Under the pieces are notes generated by a model. It was not told the DNA's origin, made no database searches, and was given only the letters and a program-made list of their open reading frames with translations. Below, in pieces: positions 1 through 9,282 of a stretch of 64,000 nt of DNA. Positions within the stretch are counted from its first letter, which is position 1, and the number at the start of each line of letters is the position of its first letter. The position numbers and the translations under genes are program-made. Source of the stretch: Janibacter endophyticus (lineage in GTDB: Bacteria; Actinomycetota; Actinomycetes; Actinomycetales; Dermatophilaceae); the NCBI RefSeq assembly GCF_016888335.1, contig NZ_JAFEJG010000004.1, positions 1,860,001 to 1,924,000 on the forward strand, given 5' to 3'.

Positions 1-216
1 CCCGCAGTGGCTGTCGAACTTCGTCTCCGAGGTGAAGAGCTCGGCGCCGCACGCGCGGCACGCGTAGACCCCTTCGGTCGTGGTGTCGGTGTACTCGCCG
101 ACGAAGGGGCGCTCGGTGCCGGCCTGGCGCAGCACGGAGTACTCGTCGGGGGTCAGCTCGGCCCGCCACTGCTCGTCGGTCTTGGTGACGTCGTACTCGC
201 GGCCGGTGGGCTCCAT
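1..216 (-). CDS. msrB: Peptide-methionine (R)-S-oxide reductase, N-terminal part (truncated by window edge)
   Basis: MsrB reduces methionine-R-sulfoxide in oxidised proteins using thioredoxin. The 72 visible codons start at ATG 216 and run off the left edge. Visible family features are the opening (K-T-D-E-Q-W-R-A-E-L), the F-V-G-E-Y substrate region, and the first zinc pair C-R-A-C followed by G-A-E-L-F. The segment ends at F-D-S-H-C-G, just before the usual second half. The active-site cysteine lies outside the window. A GAAGGAG ribosome-binding site sits 8 nt before the ATG. The upstream same-strand gene is separated by a strong hairpin, so msrB is probably transcribed on its own. Family assignment is firm. 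Confidence 0.93.
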   Translation of the reverse strand, partial: MEPTGREYDVTKTDEQWRAELTPDEYSVLRQAGTERPFVGEYTDTTTEGVYACRACGAELFTSETKFDSHCG

Positions 217-255
217 GGAAGTGCTCCTTCGAAGGGGGGATCGTCCCAGTGTGCA

Positions 256-294
256 ACGACGGCCGCCCCGGAGATCATCCGGGGCGGCCGTCGT
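256..294 (-). terminator. Rho-independent-type hairpin after the broken nuclease gene
   Basis: A perfect 16-bp stem (arms 256-271 and 279-294) encloses a 7-nt loop. It begins 6 nt past the stop codon of the secreted nuclease gene. There is no long U-tract, as is common in very GC-rich actinobacteria. Confidence 0.75.
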
Positions 295-300
295 CTCAGC

Positions 301-2739
301 TCACTTCTTGAGGTCGAGGTGCACGACCTGGGGGTCGTGGTCGCTGTCCTGGTCGGCGAAGGGGGAGTTGGTGTGGACGATGTCGTACCGGAAGACGGGG
401 TTGCCGCCGGAGCCGGGACGCCACGGGCCGTTGACCTTCTCGCGGGTCACGAGCGAGGGGCTCACGAGGATGTGGTCGAGCACCTGGCTGTTGCCCTCGT
501 AGACGTAGGTCCACCGCATGTGCTCGGGGAGCGTGCGCGGCAGGTCGGTCAGCGCGTTGGCGCCGCTACCCTCGAGCGTGTTGATGAGCAGCTCGGCGGT
601 GTCGGAGAACTCGAAGTCGTTGACGTCGCCGGCGACGACGACCTTGGCCTGCGGGTCGACGGCGAGGAGGTCGTCGACGAAGCCGCGGACGGCCTTCGCC
701 TGCTCGTGGCGGTCCGCCTCGCTCGAGCGCACCGGCTGCTGTCAGCGCCCGAAGAGCGGGTCGTCGCCGCCCTTGGAGGAGAAGTGCACCGCGGCGACGA
801 AGACCCGCTCGCCGCGGTAGCGCAGCTCGGTGACGAGCGGCTTGCGCGAGTCCTCGAAGGCCGGGTTCGTCGGGTCGATCCGCCCGGGTGAGGTGGTGAG
901 CGTGGGCAGCGACCGGTTGCCCTGGCGCTCGGCGACGACCTCGGCCTCGTGGTGGGCGTCGCCGGAGTCGCGCTGGACGACCTCGATGTCACGGTCGCTG
1001 CGCACGAGCAGGACGTTGCGGATGTTGCCGCCGGGCTGGCCGCCGTCGGCCTTGTCCTGCGGGTTCACCCAGTAGGCGGTGTACGCGGGCCCCCCGGCAG
1101 CCGTGATGGCGGCGATGAGCGTGTCGGTGGTGGTCGTCGAGTCGACGGTGCCGTCGTCCTGCGAGCCGTTGTTGTCCTGGACCTCCTCGACGGCGATGAC
1201 GTCGGGGGAGCGCAGGTTGGTCACGACCTGGCCCGCGAGCCGGTCGAACTTCTCCTGCGGGTTGCTCGGCGCGAGGTTCTCCACGTTGAAGGCCGCGACG
1301 CTCAGCTCGCGGTCGTGCTGGACCGGGGCGACCTCACGCTCGAGCCCGCCGTCGGCGACGGTCGGGACCTCGGTCGCGAGGAGCTTGTAGTTGCTGAAGG
1401 AGTAGTCCAGCGGGCCGGCGACCAGGCCGGTCAGGGTGTCGCGGACGTCGGCCGGCGGCATGGAGTCCCGGGGGAGCAGCACGTCGTCGACCTGGACCCT
1501 CATCGCGTTGGGCCGGTCGTAGCCGGAGTAGAGCACCCCGTCCGCCTCGGTACGGATCGCGTCGACGCCTGTGCCGGGCACGACAGAGATCTCGCCGAAG
1601 GACTTCGTCGGGCCGACGACCTCGGCGTCGCGGACGCCGACGTACATTCCCTCAAGGGACTCGTAGAAGTCGATGGCCTCGGTGCCGGGGAGGAAGTCGA
1701 CGCCGGCGTACTCGACGCTCTTGGGGTCGCCGGCCTCGACGACCTGCTGCGGGGCGACCCGGTCCTCACCGAGCACGACCGGGGCGGGGACGTCGGCGGT
1801 GCCCGTGACCGTCACGGTCGCACCGACGACCTGCGTCGTCGTGAGGTTGTCCCAGCCGCCCGAGCCGCCGGGGCGGAACTCGTCGACGGCCCCGTCGACG
1901 CTCACGGTCTGCCCGGCCGCCACGGTGGGCGCGGAGCGCGTGTAGACGAAGAGGCCCTCGCTCGTCGCCGGGTCGTCGTCGGGGGTCGTCGACTGCATCC
2001 AGAAGCCGTTGCGGCTCACGGCCGTGACGACGCCCTCGACGCCGTTGACCCGCTGGCCGTCGAGCGGCGAGAGGTGCGCGGCGCCCTGGACCTGGGCGAT
2101 CGTCTCGGGCTCGTCGACGGGCGGCTCGCCCGTCCCCGGCTCGCACACAGCCAGCTAGGTCGTCGAGTTCTGCGGGGTCGGTGCCCCGACGACGAAGTCG
2201 GCGGCGTTGTTGTCCGTGTCGACGCAGATGTCGCGCCGGGCGACGGAGGTCGCGTTGCTCGTGGCTCCCGCCGGTGCCCCCTCGAAGGTCGAGGCCGAGC
2301 CCCAGCCGAGCAGGTCGACGCTCTGGCCCGACGGGCCGACGAGCACGACGCGGGCGCCCGTGCTCGACATCGCGACGCGTCCGGTCGCATCGGGCTCCGG
2401 CAGCGCGGGGGCCGCGGCGTTCGCACCGTCGGCCTGCTTGACGAGGTAGCGGCCGCCGGCGGCGATCGTCCCGGAGAGCGGGGTGGTCTGCGCGCTCGTG
2501 CCGTTGGCCGAGTAGTAGGCCAGGCTCCAGCCGGTGAGGTCGACCTGCTCCTGAGACCGGTTGGCGAGCTCGACGAAGTCGCTGCGCAGCGGCGCACCGG
2601 AGTTGCCTCCGCCGCCGTAGGCCTCGGCGATGACGACGGTGTCGCTCGCCGCGGTCGCGGCGGGCGCGCAGATTAGGGCGGTGGCGAGGCCAAGTGGGGC
2701 AACCGTCAGGGCTGCGAGGACACGCTTGCGGTGGTGCAC
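301..2739 (-). pseudogene. Secreted ExeM/NucH-type endonuclease with lamin-tail domain, broken by two in-frame stops
   Basis: A single 813-codon frame read from GTG 2739 encodes a secreted nuclease. An N-terminal signal peptide (R-K-R then a hydrophobic stretch ending A-P-A-A-T-A-A, about residues 1-33) is followed by a lamin-tail domain (about 36-150; F-V-E-L-A-N, D-L-T-G-W-S-L). Next comes an OB-fold-like segment, then an endonuclease/exonuclease/phosphatase domain with N-V-E-N-L, E-E-V-Q-D, G-D-V-N-D-F and S-D-H-D-P. TAG at 2155-2157 (codon 195) falls between the lamin-tail and OB parts. TGA at 742-744 (codon 666) falls where this family normally has Trp in F-G-R-W-Q. The frame is otherwise intact from end to end, so the damage is point-like and recent, or reflects base-call errors. 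GTG 2739 is preceded by GGGAG. A longer N-terminus (ATG 2844) is open but would precede the signal peptide. Confidence 0.75.
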
Positions 2740-2881
2740 GGGGTCTCCCGGGGGTGTGGCGAAGGGGGTGGCCCCCGCACCGTAGGTCGGCCGGGCCGGC
2801 GTGTCGGGGGACGCGGGGTAAACAGCGGTCATGGGTTGGGTCAAGAGTTCGTCAGGACCGCTGGTGGTGACCCTGCGGCAG

Positions 2882-2887
2882 TAGCCT
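2882..2887 (+). promoter_or_regulatory. Leaderless-type -10 hexamer TAGCCT
   Basis: TAGCCT lies 7 nt before the ATG at 2895 with no ribosome-binding site between. This spacing is typical of actinobacterial leaderless transcripts. Confidence 0.5.
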
Positions 2888-2894
2888 TCGCCGC

Positions 2895-3959
2895 ATGAGC
2901 GCTGCGACGACCCTCGAGGTCCCCGGCCCCGACGGCGAGACCCGGCAGGTCCGGCTCTCCAGCCCGGACAAGGTCATGTGGCCCGAGGGCGAGCACGGCC
3001 CGGCGATCACCAAGCGCGAGCTCGCCGACTACGTCATCGCCGTCGGTGACCGGCTCGTCGGCGACGCGCTGGAGGACCGCCCGGTCACCCTCCAGCGCTT
3101 CCGGGACGGGATCGAGGGGCAGGAGTTCTACAGCAAGAACCCGCCCAAGGGCCTGCCCGACTGGGTGCGCACGACGATGTGCACCTACCCGAGCGGCCGC
3201 TCCCACCCGCAGCTCGTCGTCGACGAGGTGGCCACCGCGCTGTGGTGCGTCCAGATGTCGACGATCACCTGGCACCCGTGGCCGGTCCGCACGGGCGACA
3301 ACGACCGCCCGGACGAGCTGCGGATCGACCTCGACCCCCAGCCCGGGCGGGCCTTCGCCGACGTCGTCGAGGCGGCCCGAGGGCTGCGCGAGGTGATGAC
3401 GCAGATCGGGCTCACCCCCTTCGTCAAGACCTCGGGCAACCGAGGGGTCCACGTCTACGCGCGGATCGAGCCGACCCACGAGTTCCTCGACGTCCGGCAC
3501 GGTGTCATCGGCATCGCCCGCGCGCTCGAGCGGCGCATGCCCGACCTCGTGACGACGGCGTGGTGGAAGGAGGAGCGCGGCGAGCGGATCTTCGTCGACT
3601 ACAACCAGGCCAACCGGGACCGCACCATCGCCTCCGCCTGGAGCCCCCGACCGATCGCCGGCGCGCCGGTCTCCACACCGATCACGTGGGACGAGCTCGA
3701 CTCCGTCGACCCGCGGAGCCTGACCATCCGAACGGTCGTGGAGCGCGTCCAGGACGACCCGTGGGCGGGTATCGACGAGGCGAAGGGGGACGTCGCCGCC
3801 GCGATCGCGTTGTGGGACAAGGACGTCGAGGAGCGCGGGCTCGGCGAGCTGAGCTTTCCGCCCGACCACCCGAAGATGCCCGGAGAGCCGCCGCGCGTGC
3901 AGCCCTCGAAGAAGGTCGCCTCCCACTGGGACGCCGAGGGCAACCGCGTCGAGGAGTGA
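2895..3959 (+). CDS. LigD-type DNA polymerase/primase (PolDom)
   Basis: A 354-aa stand-alone polymerase domain of the archaeo-eukaryotic primase type. Relatives fused in LigD fill gaps and add ribonucleotides during Ku-dependent end joining. Seen: the start region (L-S-S-P-D-K-V-M-W-P), K-N-P-P-K-G-L-P-D-W-V, the catalytic acidic pair D145/D147 in I-D-L-D-P, S-G-N-R-G-V-H-V-Y, and the later D-Y-N-Q-A-N-R-D-R-T-I-A-S-A motif. Length fits a complete PolDom without ligase or nuclease domains. It ends tail-to-tail with the cupin gene: the two stop codons abut as TGATCA. A separate ligase gene lies 400 bp away on the other strand, so the LigD activities are split here. No Ku gene is in the window. 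Confidence 0.9.
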   Translation: MSAATTLEVPGPDGETRQVRLSSPDKVMWPEGEHGPAITKRELADYVIAVGDRLVGDALEDRPVTLQRFRDGIEGQEFYSKNPPKGLPDWVRTTMCTYPSGRSHPQLVVDEVATALWCVQMSTITWHPWPVRTGDNDRPDELRIDLDPQPGRAFADVVEAARGLREVMTQIGLTPFVKTSGNRGVHVYARIEPTHEFLDVRHGVIGIARALERRMPDLVTTAWWKEERGERIFVDYNQANRDRTIASAWSPRPIAGAPVSTPITWDELDSVDPRSLTIRTVVERVQDDPWAGIDEAKGDVAAAIALWDKDVEERGLGELSFPPDHPKMPGEPPRVQPSKKVASHWDAEGNRVEE

Positions 3960-4304
3960 TCAGCCGGCGGGCACGTCCCGCTTGGAGACCGTGAGCAGGA
4001 CGACCGCGTCCTCGAGGGCGAGGAGAGAGTGCCGCGTGTCGGGGATCGTGGCGTGGTCGCCGGTCCCGAGGTCGACACCGTCCTCGCCGGCGGCGAGGCG
4101 CACCCGTCCGAGGACCACCTGGAGGGTGGCCTCGCCGGGGCTCTCGTGCTCGGCGAGCTCGCTGTCCGCGACGAGCGCGATGAGGGTCTGGCGCAGGGAG
4201 TGCTCGTGCCCGCCGAAGATCGTGCGGGCGGCGAGTCCGCTGCTCGCCGCACGGGCTGCGTCGAGCTGCTCGGTCGCGGTGGTCGTCAGGCTCGTGATGT
4301 GCAT
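3960..4304 (-). CDS. Small cupin-domain protein
   Basis: A 114-aa single-domain cupin. The fold is suggested by E-H-E-S-P-G-E-A-T-L-Q-V-V-L-G-R-V followed by the second motif region G-D-H-A-T-I-P-D-T-R-H-S. Such proteins often bind a metal or small ligand, but the substrate is unknown. The start at ATG 4304 is chosen because AGGAG lies 7 nt upstream; an in-frame ATG at 4328 has no such site. It lies between the polymerase (opposite strand) and the ligase (same strand, upstream). Confidence 0.8.
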   Translation of the reverse strand: MHITSLTTTATEQLDAARAASSGLAARTIFGGHEHSLRQTLIALVADSELAEHESPGEATLQVVLGRVRLAAGEDGVDLGTGDHATIPDTRHSLLALEDAVVLLTVSKRDVPAG

Positions 4305-4371
4305 CGGTTCTCCTCGTCGGGTGGTCACCCCAGCAGATCAGATCGGCCCGCCAGACGCCAGGCCCGCGCGC

Positions 4372-5430
4372 TCAGCCGTCGAGCACGTCGCCGAGGTCGT
4401 AGTCGGGGGCGCGCTCGATCTGGTCGAGCGTGCACGACTCGGGGTCGCGGTCCGGGCGCCAGCGCAGCAGCTGCACGGTGTGCCGGAAGCGCCAGCCCTC
4501 GAGCTGGTCGAAGGCCACCTCGACGACCCGCTCGGGCCGCAGCGGCACATAGCTGACGTCCTTGCTCGAGGAGAAGCGGGAGCGGTCGGTCTCGGCGTGC
4601 TCGACCTCGCCCTCCTCGTCGCGGACGACGAGCGGCTCGAGCTCGTCGACGAGCTCGAGGCGCCTCGCAGCGGTGAAGGCCGCGATGCCGCCGACGTTGA
4701 AGAGACGACCGTCGTGGTAGAGCCCGAGGAGCAGCGAGCCGACGCCCTGACCGGACTTGTGCACGCGATAGCCGGTGACGACGGCCTCGGCGGTGCGCTT
4801 GTGCTTGATCTTGAGCATCGCCCGCTTGCCGGGGGAGTAGACGCCGTCGAGCGGCTTGGCGATGACCCCGTCGAGCCCGGCGCCCTCGAACCGCGCGAAC
4901 CAGTCCTCCGCCTCGTCCGCGTCCCGGGTCACCCGGGTGAGGTGCAGCGGAGCCCCCTTCGTCACCTCGTCGAAGACCTCCTCGAGGCGGCTGCGCCGCT
5001 GGGCGAAGGGGGATGAGGTCAGGTCCTCGTCGCCGAGGGCCAGGAGGTCGAAGAAGATGACCTCGGCCGGGGTCTCGGCGGCGAGCCGGGTGATCCGGGA
5101 CTCGGCCGGGTGGATGCGCTGACCGAGCGCCTCGAAGCTCAGCCGCTCCGCGCCGGGCTCGCCGGAGCGCACGACGATCTCGCCGTCGAGCACGATGCGC
5201 TCGGGCAGGTGCTCGCGGCAGGCCTGCACGACCTCGGGGAAGTAGCGGGTGAGCGGCTTCTTGCCGCGGCTGGCGATCTCGACGTCGTCACCGTCCTTGA
5301 GGACGATGCAGCGGAAGCCGTCCCACTTCGGCTCGTAGGCGTAGCCGCCCGCGACGGCGTCGGCGGCGGGGACGGCGGCGACCGCCTTGGCGAGCATGGG
5401 GTCGACGGGCAGCGGGATGGGTTGCCTCAC
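4372..5430 (-). CDS. ATP-dependent DNA ligase (LigD/LigC type)
   Basis: A 352-aa ATP-dependent ligase. The nucleotidyltransferase motif E-P-K-W-D-G-F-R places the adenylated lysine at K35. Further motifs are L-D-G-E-I-V, F-F-D-L-L, D-G-V-I-A-K and the motif V region M-L-K-I-K-H-K-R-T-A. The C-terminal OB domain ends in F-R-H-T-V-Q-L-L-R-W-R-P-D-R-D-P. Length matches the non-fused ligases that work in end joining. The start is uncertain: GTG 5430 gives the usual R-Q-P-I-P-L-P-V-D-P opening, and an in-frame GTG at 5451 adds seven residues. The frame stays open far upstream into the hydrolase gene, which is an antisense artefact. It is divergent from the hydrolase, with only about 30 bp between starts. 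Confidence 0.9.
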   Translation of the reverse strand: MRQPIPLPVDPMLAKAVAAVPAADAVAGGYAYEPKWDGFRCIVLKDGDDVEIASRGKKPLTRYFPEVVQACREHLPERIVLDGEIVVRSGEPGAERLSFEALGQRIHPAESRITRLAAETPAEVIFFDLLALGDEDLTSSPFAQRRSRLEEVFDEVTKGAPLHLTRVTRDADEAEDWFARFEGAGLDGVIAKPLDGVYSPGKRAMLKIKHKRTAEAVVTGYRVHKSGQGVGSLLLGLYHDGRLFNVGGIAAFTAARRLELVDELEPLVVRDEEGEVEHAETDRSRFSSSKDVSYVPLRPERVVEVAFDQLEGWRFRHTVQLLRWRPDRDPESCTLDQIERAPDYDLGDVLDG

Positions 5431-5460
5431 CCAGACATCATGACCTGACACGATGGGGTC

Positions 5461-6627
5461 GTGAGCCCGAGCACGACGACGAGACGCGCCGCGACCTACG
5501 GCGGTGCCGCCGTCGGCGGCGCTCTCGTCGGTGCGGGGTCGGTCTGGCTGGGCGCCGCGAGCTACTTCGCCCGGCGCGTGCTCACCCCCGAGCCCTACCG
5601 TCCCGACGACGTGATGATCCGGGTCCTGCACACCGACTCGGTGACCCTGGACGCGACGCCGGACACGATCCTGCCGGGCCGCTACGGGCTGTGGATCGAC
5701 GGGGACCGCGGGCACGTCCGCATCGGCGACGTCCTCGAGCACGACCACCGGCTGCACCGGGTGCGGCGGCGGCTCGTCAACGTCGACTGGGGGACGGCCC
5801 GGCCCGGCCCGGCGCGTCTCAACGGCTACTACTACGCCCGCGACCCGTACCAGGACCTGGGGCTGCACCACGAGGACGTCCTGGTGCACAGCGAGGTGGG
5901 GGCGATGCCGGCGTGGGTCGTCCCGAGCGAAGGGGGGGACCGGTCGCGTTGGGCGGTCCTGGTCCACGGGCGTGGTGCCCGGCGGTACGAGACGCTGCGG
6001 GGCATCCCGGCGTTGCACGCCGCGGGTCTGAACGTCCTCGTCCCGAGCTACCGCAACGACGGGGAGGCGCCGGCTGGTCCGGACGGCCGGTACAACCTTG
6101 GGCTCTCGGAGTGGCGTGACGTGGAGGCGGCGATGCGTCTGGCGATCGCCCGGGGCGCCGAGGAGATCGTCCTGGTCGGCTGGTCGATGGGGGGCGCGAT
6201 CGTCCTGCAGGTCCTCGACCGCTCGGTGCTCGCACCGGTCGTCAGCCGGGCGGTGCTCGACGGCCCGGTCGTCGACTGGGCGTCGGTGATCGCTCATCAC
6301 GCCCGGCTGCACTCGATCCCGGCACCGGTCGGTCACCTCGGTCGGGTGCTCATGGGCAAGCGGTGGGCGCGGCGGCTCGTCGGGGTGCACGAGGCGGTCG
6401 ACGTCGCCCGCACCGACTGGGTGCGCCGTGCCGACGAGCTGCACCACCCGCTGCTCATCATCCACTCGCGCGACGACGGGTTCGTGCCCGTCGGACCCAG
6501 CGAACGACTGGCGCAGGCGCGCCCCGACCTCGTCACCTTCGAGCCCTGGTCGCTGGCCGGTCACTGCAAGGAGTGGAACGTCGACCCGCTGCGCTGGGAC
6601 CGGGTGGTCGTCGACTTCGTGCGGTAG
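5461..6627 (+). CDS. Alpha/beta hydrolase with N-terminal membrane anchor
   Basis: A 388-aa protein with an N-terminal hydrophobic Gly/Ala-rich segment (about residues 12-35), probably an uncleaved anchor, then a beta-rich linker and an alpha/beta-hydrolase fold. The nucleophile elbow is G-W-S-M-G-G (Ser in G-x-S-x-G), the acid is in H-S-R-D-D-G-F-V-P, and the histidine is in L-A-G-H-C-K-E-W-N. V-H-G-R-G supplies the oxyanion region. The natural substrate cannot be deduced. GTG 5461 follows the divergent ligase promoter region. Confidence 0.85.
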   Translation: MSPSTTTRRAATYGGAAVGGALVGAGSVWLGAASYFARRVLTPEPYRPDDVMIRVLHTDSVTLDATPDTILPGRYGLWIDGDRGHVRIGDVLEHDHRLHRVRRRLVNVDWGTARPGPARLNGYYYARDPYQDLGLHHEDVLVHSEVGAMPAWVVPSEGGDRSRWAVLVHGRGARRYETLRGIPALHAAGLNVLVPSYRNDGEAPAGPDGRYNLGLSEWRDVEAAMRLAIARGAEEIVLVGWSMGGAIVLQVLDRSVLAPVVSRAVLDGPVVDWASVIAHHARLHSIPAPVGHLGRVLMGKRWARRLVGVHEAVDVARTDWVRRADELHHPLLIIHSRDDGFVPVGPSERLAQARPDLVTFEPWSLAGHCKEWNVDPLRWDRVVVDFVR

Positions 6628-6669
6628 TCGATCCCCCACATCGGCCCCTCGCGACGGCATGATGAGGCG

Positions 6670-7617
6670 ATGGGCAAGAAGTCGAGGTCGAAGAAGAAGA
6701 AGCACGACGACGTCGTCGAGGAGGCCGCCAAGCAGGCCAAGAAGCTGAAGAAGGCGGCGAAGGCGGCCGAGGACGCCTCGGCCACCGCGTCCTTCACCGA
6801 CGCGCTCCGGGCGGGTGAGGGCACGCAGATCGCCGGCATCGACCCGCGCAGCACGCCGGGCTTCGACGGGGACAAGGCCGCCGGCGAGGGTCTGCTGGCG
6901 GGTCTCGCGGAGGAGGTCAGCGACCTGCAGGAGCGGCTCTACGCCGAGTCCAAGGCAGGGGGGCGGCGCTCGGTCCTGCTCGTCATCCAGGGCATGGACA
7001 CCTCGGGCAAGGGCGGCATCATGCGCCACGTCGTGGGGGCGGTCGACCCGCAGGGCGTGGAGATCACGGCGTTCAAGGCGCCGACGGCGGAGGAGAAGGA
7101 GCATCCCTTCCTGTGGCGGATCCGCCGGGCTCTCCCGGGACCGGGGCAGATCGGGGTCTTCGACCGCAGCCACTACGAGGACGTCCTCGTCGTCCGGGTG
7201 CACGACCTCGTGCCGAGGGCGCAGTGGTCACGGCGCTACGGCCAGATCAACCGTTTCGAGGCCGGGGTCATCGACAAGGGCACGACGATCATCAAGGTCA
7301 TGCTCCACATCTCCAAGGACGAGCAGAAGGCGCGCCTGTCCGAGCGGCTCGACCGCCCGGACAAGCACTGGAAGTTCAACCCTGGCGACCTCGACGAGCG
7401 CGAGCACTGGGAGGACTACCAGGAGGCCTACCAGGCGGTCATCGACCAGACCTCGACCGACGAGGCACCGTGGTTCGTCGTCCCCGCCGACCGCAAGTGG
7501 TACGCGCGGCTCGCCGTGATGAACCTGCTCAAGGAGCACCTCGAGGCGATGGACCCCCAGTGGCCCGAGGCGGACTTCGACGTCGCGGAGCAGCAGGCGC
7601 GCCTCGAGGAGACCTGA
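6670..7617 (+). CDS. ppk2: Polyphosphate kinase 2 family protein
   Basis: PPK2 enzymes transfer phosphate between polyphosphate and nucleotides (AMP, ADP or GDP depending on class). This 315-aa protein has Walker A G-M-D-T-S-G-K-G-G (108-116), Walker B F-D-R-S-H-Y-E-D (164-171) and the lid region R-L-x-x-R-x-x-x-P-x-K-x-W-K-F-N. It opens with a lysine-rich tail (K-K-S-R-S-K-K-K-K-H), often seen in actinobacterial PPK2. The single kinase domain places it in the one-domain class, but the preferred nucleotide cannot be read from this. It ends next to the convergent aidB gene, with adjoining stop codons. Confidence 0.93.
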   Translation: MGKKSRSKKKKHDDVVEEAAKQAKKLKKAAKAAEDASATASFTDALRAGEGTQIAGIDPRSTPGFDGDKAAGEGLLAGLAEEVSDLQERLYAESKAGGRRSVLLVIQGMDTSGKGGIMRHVVGAVDPQGVEITAFKAPTAEEKEHPFLWRIRRALPGPGQIGVFDRSHYEDVLVVRVHDLVPRAQWSRRYGQINRFEAGVIDKGTTIIKVMLHISKDEQKARLSERLDRPDKHWKFNPGDLDEREHWEDYQEAYQAVIDQTSTDEAPWFVVPADRKWYARLAVMNLLKEHLEAMDPQWPEADFDVAEQQARLEET

Positions 7618-9276
7618 CTAGCAGCGCTCCAACGCGGCCGGGGCGGCCAGCACGGTCAGCCCCGGCTCGAGCGCGCCCAGCCCGAGCCGCATCCCGTCGC
7701 CGAGCCGTGACTCGACGAAGGCCTCGGCCATCTCCGGCGGCGCGTAGCGGGCCATGAGAGAGCCCTGCAGCGTCAGCGCGAGCCCCTCGACGAGCCGCCG
7801 GGCGCCCGCCTCGGCGCCCTGCGGGTCGACGGCGAGGGCCTGCCCCTCCGCGAGGACCCGGTCGAGCGCGCGGTCGAGCGTGCTCAGCTGACCGCGACCG
7901 GCCTCGGCCTCCTCGAGCAGGGCCTTGAGGCTGGCCGGCTCGCGTGCGACCGCGCGCAGGACGTCGAGGGCGTTGACGTTGCCGGAGCCCTCCCAGATCG
8001 AGTTCAGCGGGGCCTGGCGGTAGAGCCGGGCCAGGCCGTTCTCCTCGACGTAGCCAAGCCCTCCGAGGCACTCCATCGCCTCGGCGACCAGGGTCGGGGT
8101 GCGCTTGCACACCCAGTACTTGCCGACGGCGACGCCGAGCCGCGCGAGCTCGACCTCACCGGCGTCGACGGCCTGGGCCAGGCGCATCCCGAGCAGGGTG
8201 GCGGCCTCGGACTCGATCGCGAGGTCCGTGAGGACGGCGCGCATGAGCGGCTGGTCGACGAGCGTCTTGCCGAAGGCACTGCGGTGCCGGGCGTGGTGGG
8301 CGGCGCGGGTCAGCGCGGCGCGGGTGATCGCGGCGGAGCCGAGGATGCAGTCGAGCCGGGTCGCGGCGACCATGTCGATGATCGCGCGGACCCCGCGGCC
8401 CTCCTCGCCGACGAGCGAGCCCCACGTCCCGTCGAGCTCGATCTCGGAGGAGGCGTTGGAGCGGTCCCCGAGCTTGTCCTTGAGCCGCTGGATGGCGAAG
8501 GGGTTGCGTGTCCCGTCGTCGAGGACCCGGGGGACGAGGAAGCAGCTCGGGGCCGCCTCGGGGGAGGTCTTGGCGAGGACGAGGAAGAGGTCGCTCATCG
8601 GGGCGGAGCAGAACCACTTGTGGCCGGTCAGCCGGTAGGTCTCGCCGGGCAGAGGGCCGCCGGGGGTGGCGAGCGCGCGCGTGGTGTTGGAGCGGACGTC
8701 GGAGCCGCCCTGCTTCTCGGTCATGCCCATGCCGGCGATCGCCCCGGCCTTCTCGCTCACGGGGCGCAGGCCGAAGTCGTACTCGCGGGAGGCCAGCGGG
8801 CCCTCGTAGCGCTCGGCGAGCACGGGGGAGTGGCGCAGCGCGGGCAGGGCCGCGTGGGTCATGGTGATCGGGCAGATGTGCCCGGCGTCGACCTGCGACC
8901 AGGTGACGAACCCGGCGGCGCGACGGACGTGGGCGCCCACGTCCCGCCCCTTCGTCCAGGTCTCGGCCGTCAGGCCGGCTCCTGCCGCGACCGTCATGAG
9001 GTCGTGCCACGCGGGGTCGAAGTCCACCTCGTCGACCCGGTGGCCCCACCGGTCGTGGGTCCGCAGCCGGGGGGCGTTGCGCTCCGCCCGCTCGGCGAGC
9101 TCGGCCGCCTCGGCGCTCCCGGCCCGCACCCCGAGGGCGCTCAGCTCGTCGTGGGTGGCGCTGCGGTGGTCCTCGGGCACCCAGCGGTCGACGGCCTCGG
9201 TGAGCACCGCGTCCATCCGGTAGACGTCGTGACCGACGAAGGGGGGTGCCTGGTTGAAGACCTCGTGCGTCGCCAT
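7618..9276 (-). CDS. aidB: AidB-like acyl-CoA dehydrogenase family flavoprotein
   Basis: A 552-aa FAD protein of the AidB branch, longer than ordinary acyl-CoA dehydrogenases (about 380 aa). Seen: the AidB opening N-Q-A-P-P-F-V-G-H-D-V, the FAD/substrate signature M-T-E-K-Q-G-G-S-D-V-R, W-F-C-S-A-P, R-S-A-F-G-K, and C-L-G-G-L-G-Y-V-E-E-N. E. coli AidB belongs to the adaptive response to alkylation; the role here is inferred only. A TATCCT hexamer sits 6 nt before ATG 9276, suggesting a leaderless transcript. It is divergent from yihY. Confidence 0.9.
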   Translation of the reverse strand: MATHEVFNQAPPFVGHDVYRMDAVLTEAVDRWVPEDHRSATHDELSALGVRAGSAEAAELAERAERNAPRLRTHDRWGHRVDEVDFDPAWHDLMTVAAGAGLTAETWTKGRDVGAHVRRAAGFVTWSQVDAGHICPITMTHAALPALRHSPVLAERYEGPLASREYDFGLRPVSEKAGAIAGMGMTEKQGGSDVRSNTTRALATPGGPLPGETYRLTGHKWFCSAPMSDLFLVLAKTSPEAAPSCFLVPRVLDDGTRNPFAIQRLKDKLGDRSNASSEIELDGTWGSLVGEEGRGVRAIIDMVAATRLDCILGSAAITRAALTRAAHHARHRSAFGKTLVDQPLMRAVLTDLAIESEAATLLGMRLAQAVDAGEVELARLGVAVGKYWVCKRTPTLVAEAMECLGGLGYVEENGLARLYRQAPLNSIWEGSGNVNALDVLRAVAREPASLKALLEEAEAGRGQLSTLDRALDRVLAEGQALAVDPQGAEAGARRLVEGLALTLQGSLMARYAPPEMAEAFVESRLGDGMRLGLGALEPGLTVLAAPAALERC

Positions 9277-9282
9277 GGCGTG

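Noticed and set aside
742-2157. Stop-codon recoding (TGA as Trp, TAG as Gln)
   Set aside because: Many intact genes here end in TGA or TAG, so a reassigned code is not credible. Mutation or base-call error is simpler.
949-2676. Long plus-strand open frame opposite the nuclease gene
   Set aside because: Arg/Gly/Asp-repetitive composition and no domain; it is the high-GC shadow of the real minus-strand gene.
5431-7203. N-terminal extension of the DNA ligase frame through the hydrolase and PPK2 genes
   Set aside because: The extension is antisense to two firm genes, and the ligase family starts at the P-I-P-L-P-V-D-P region.
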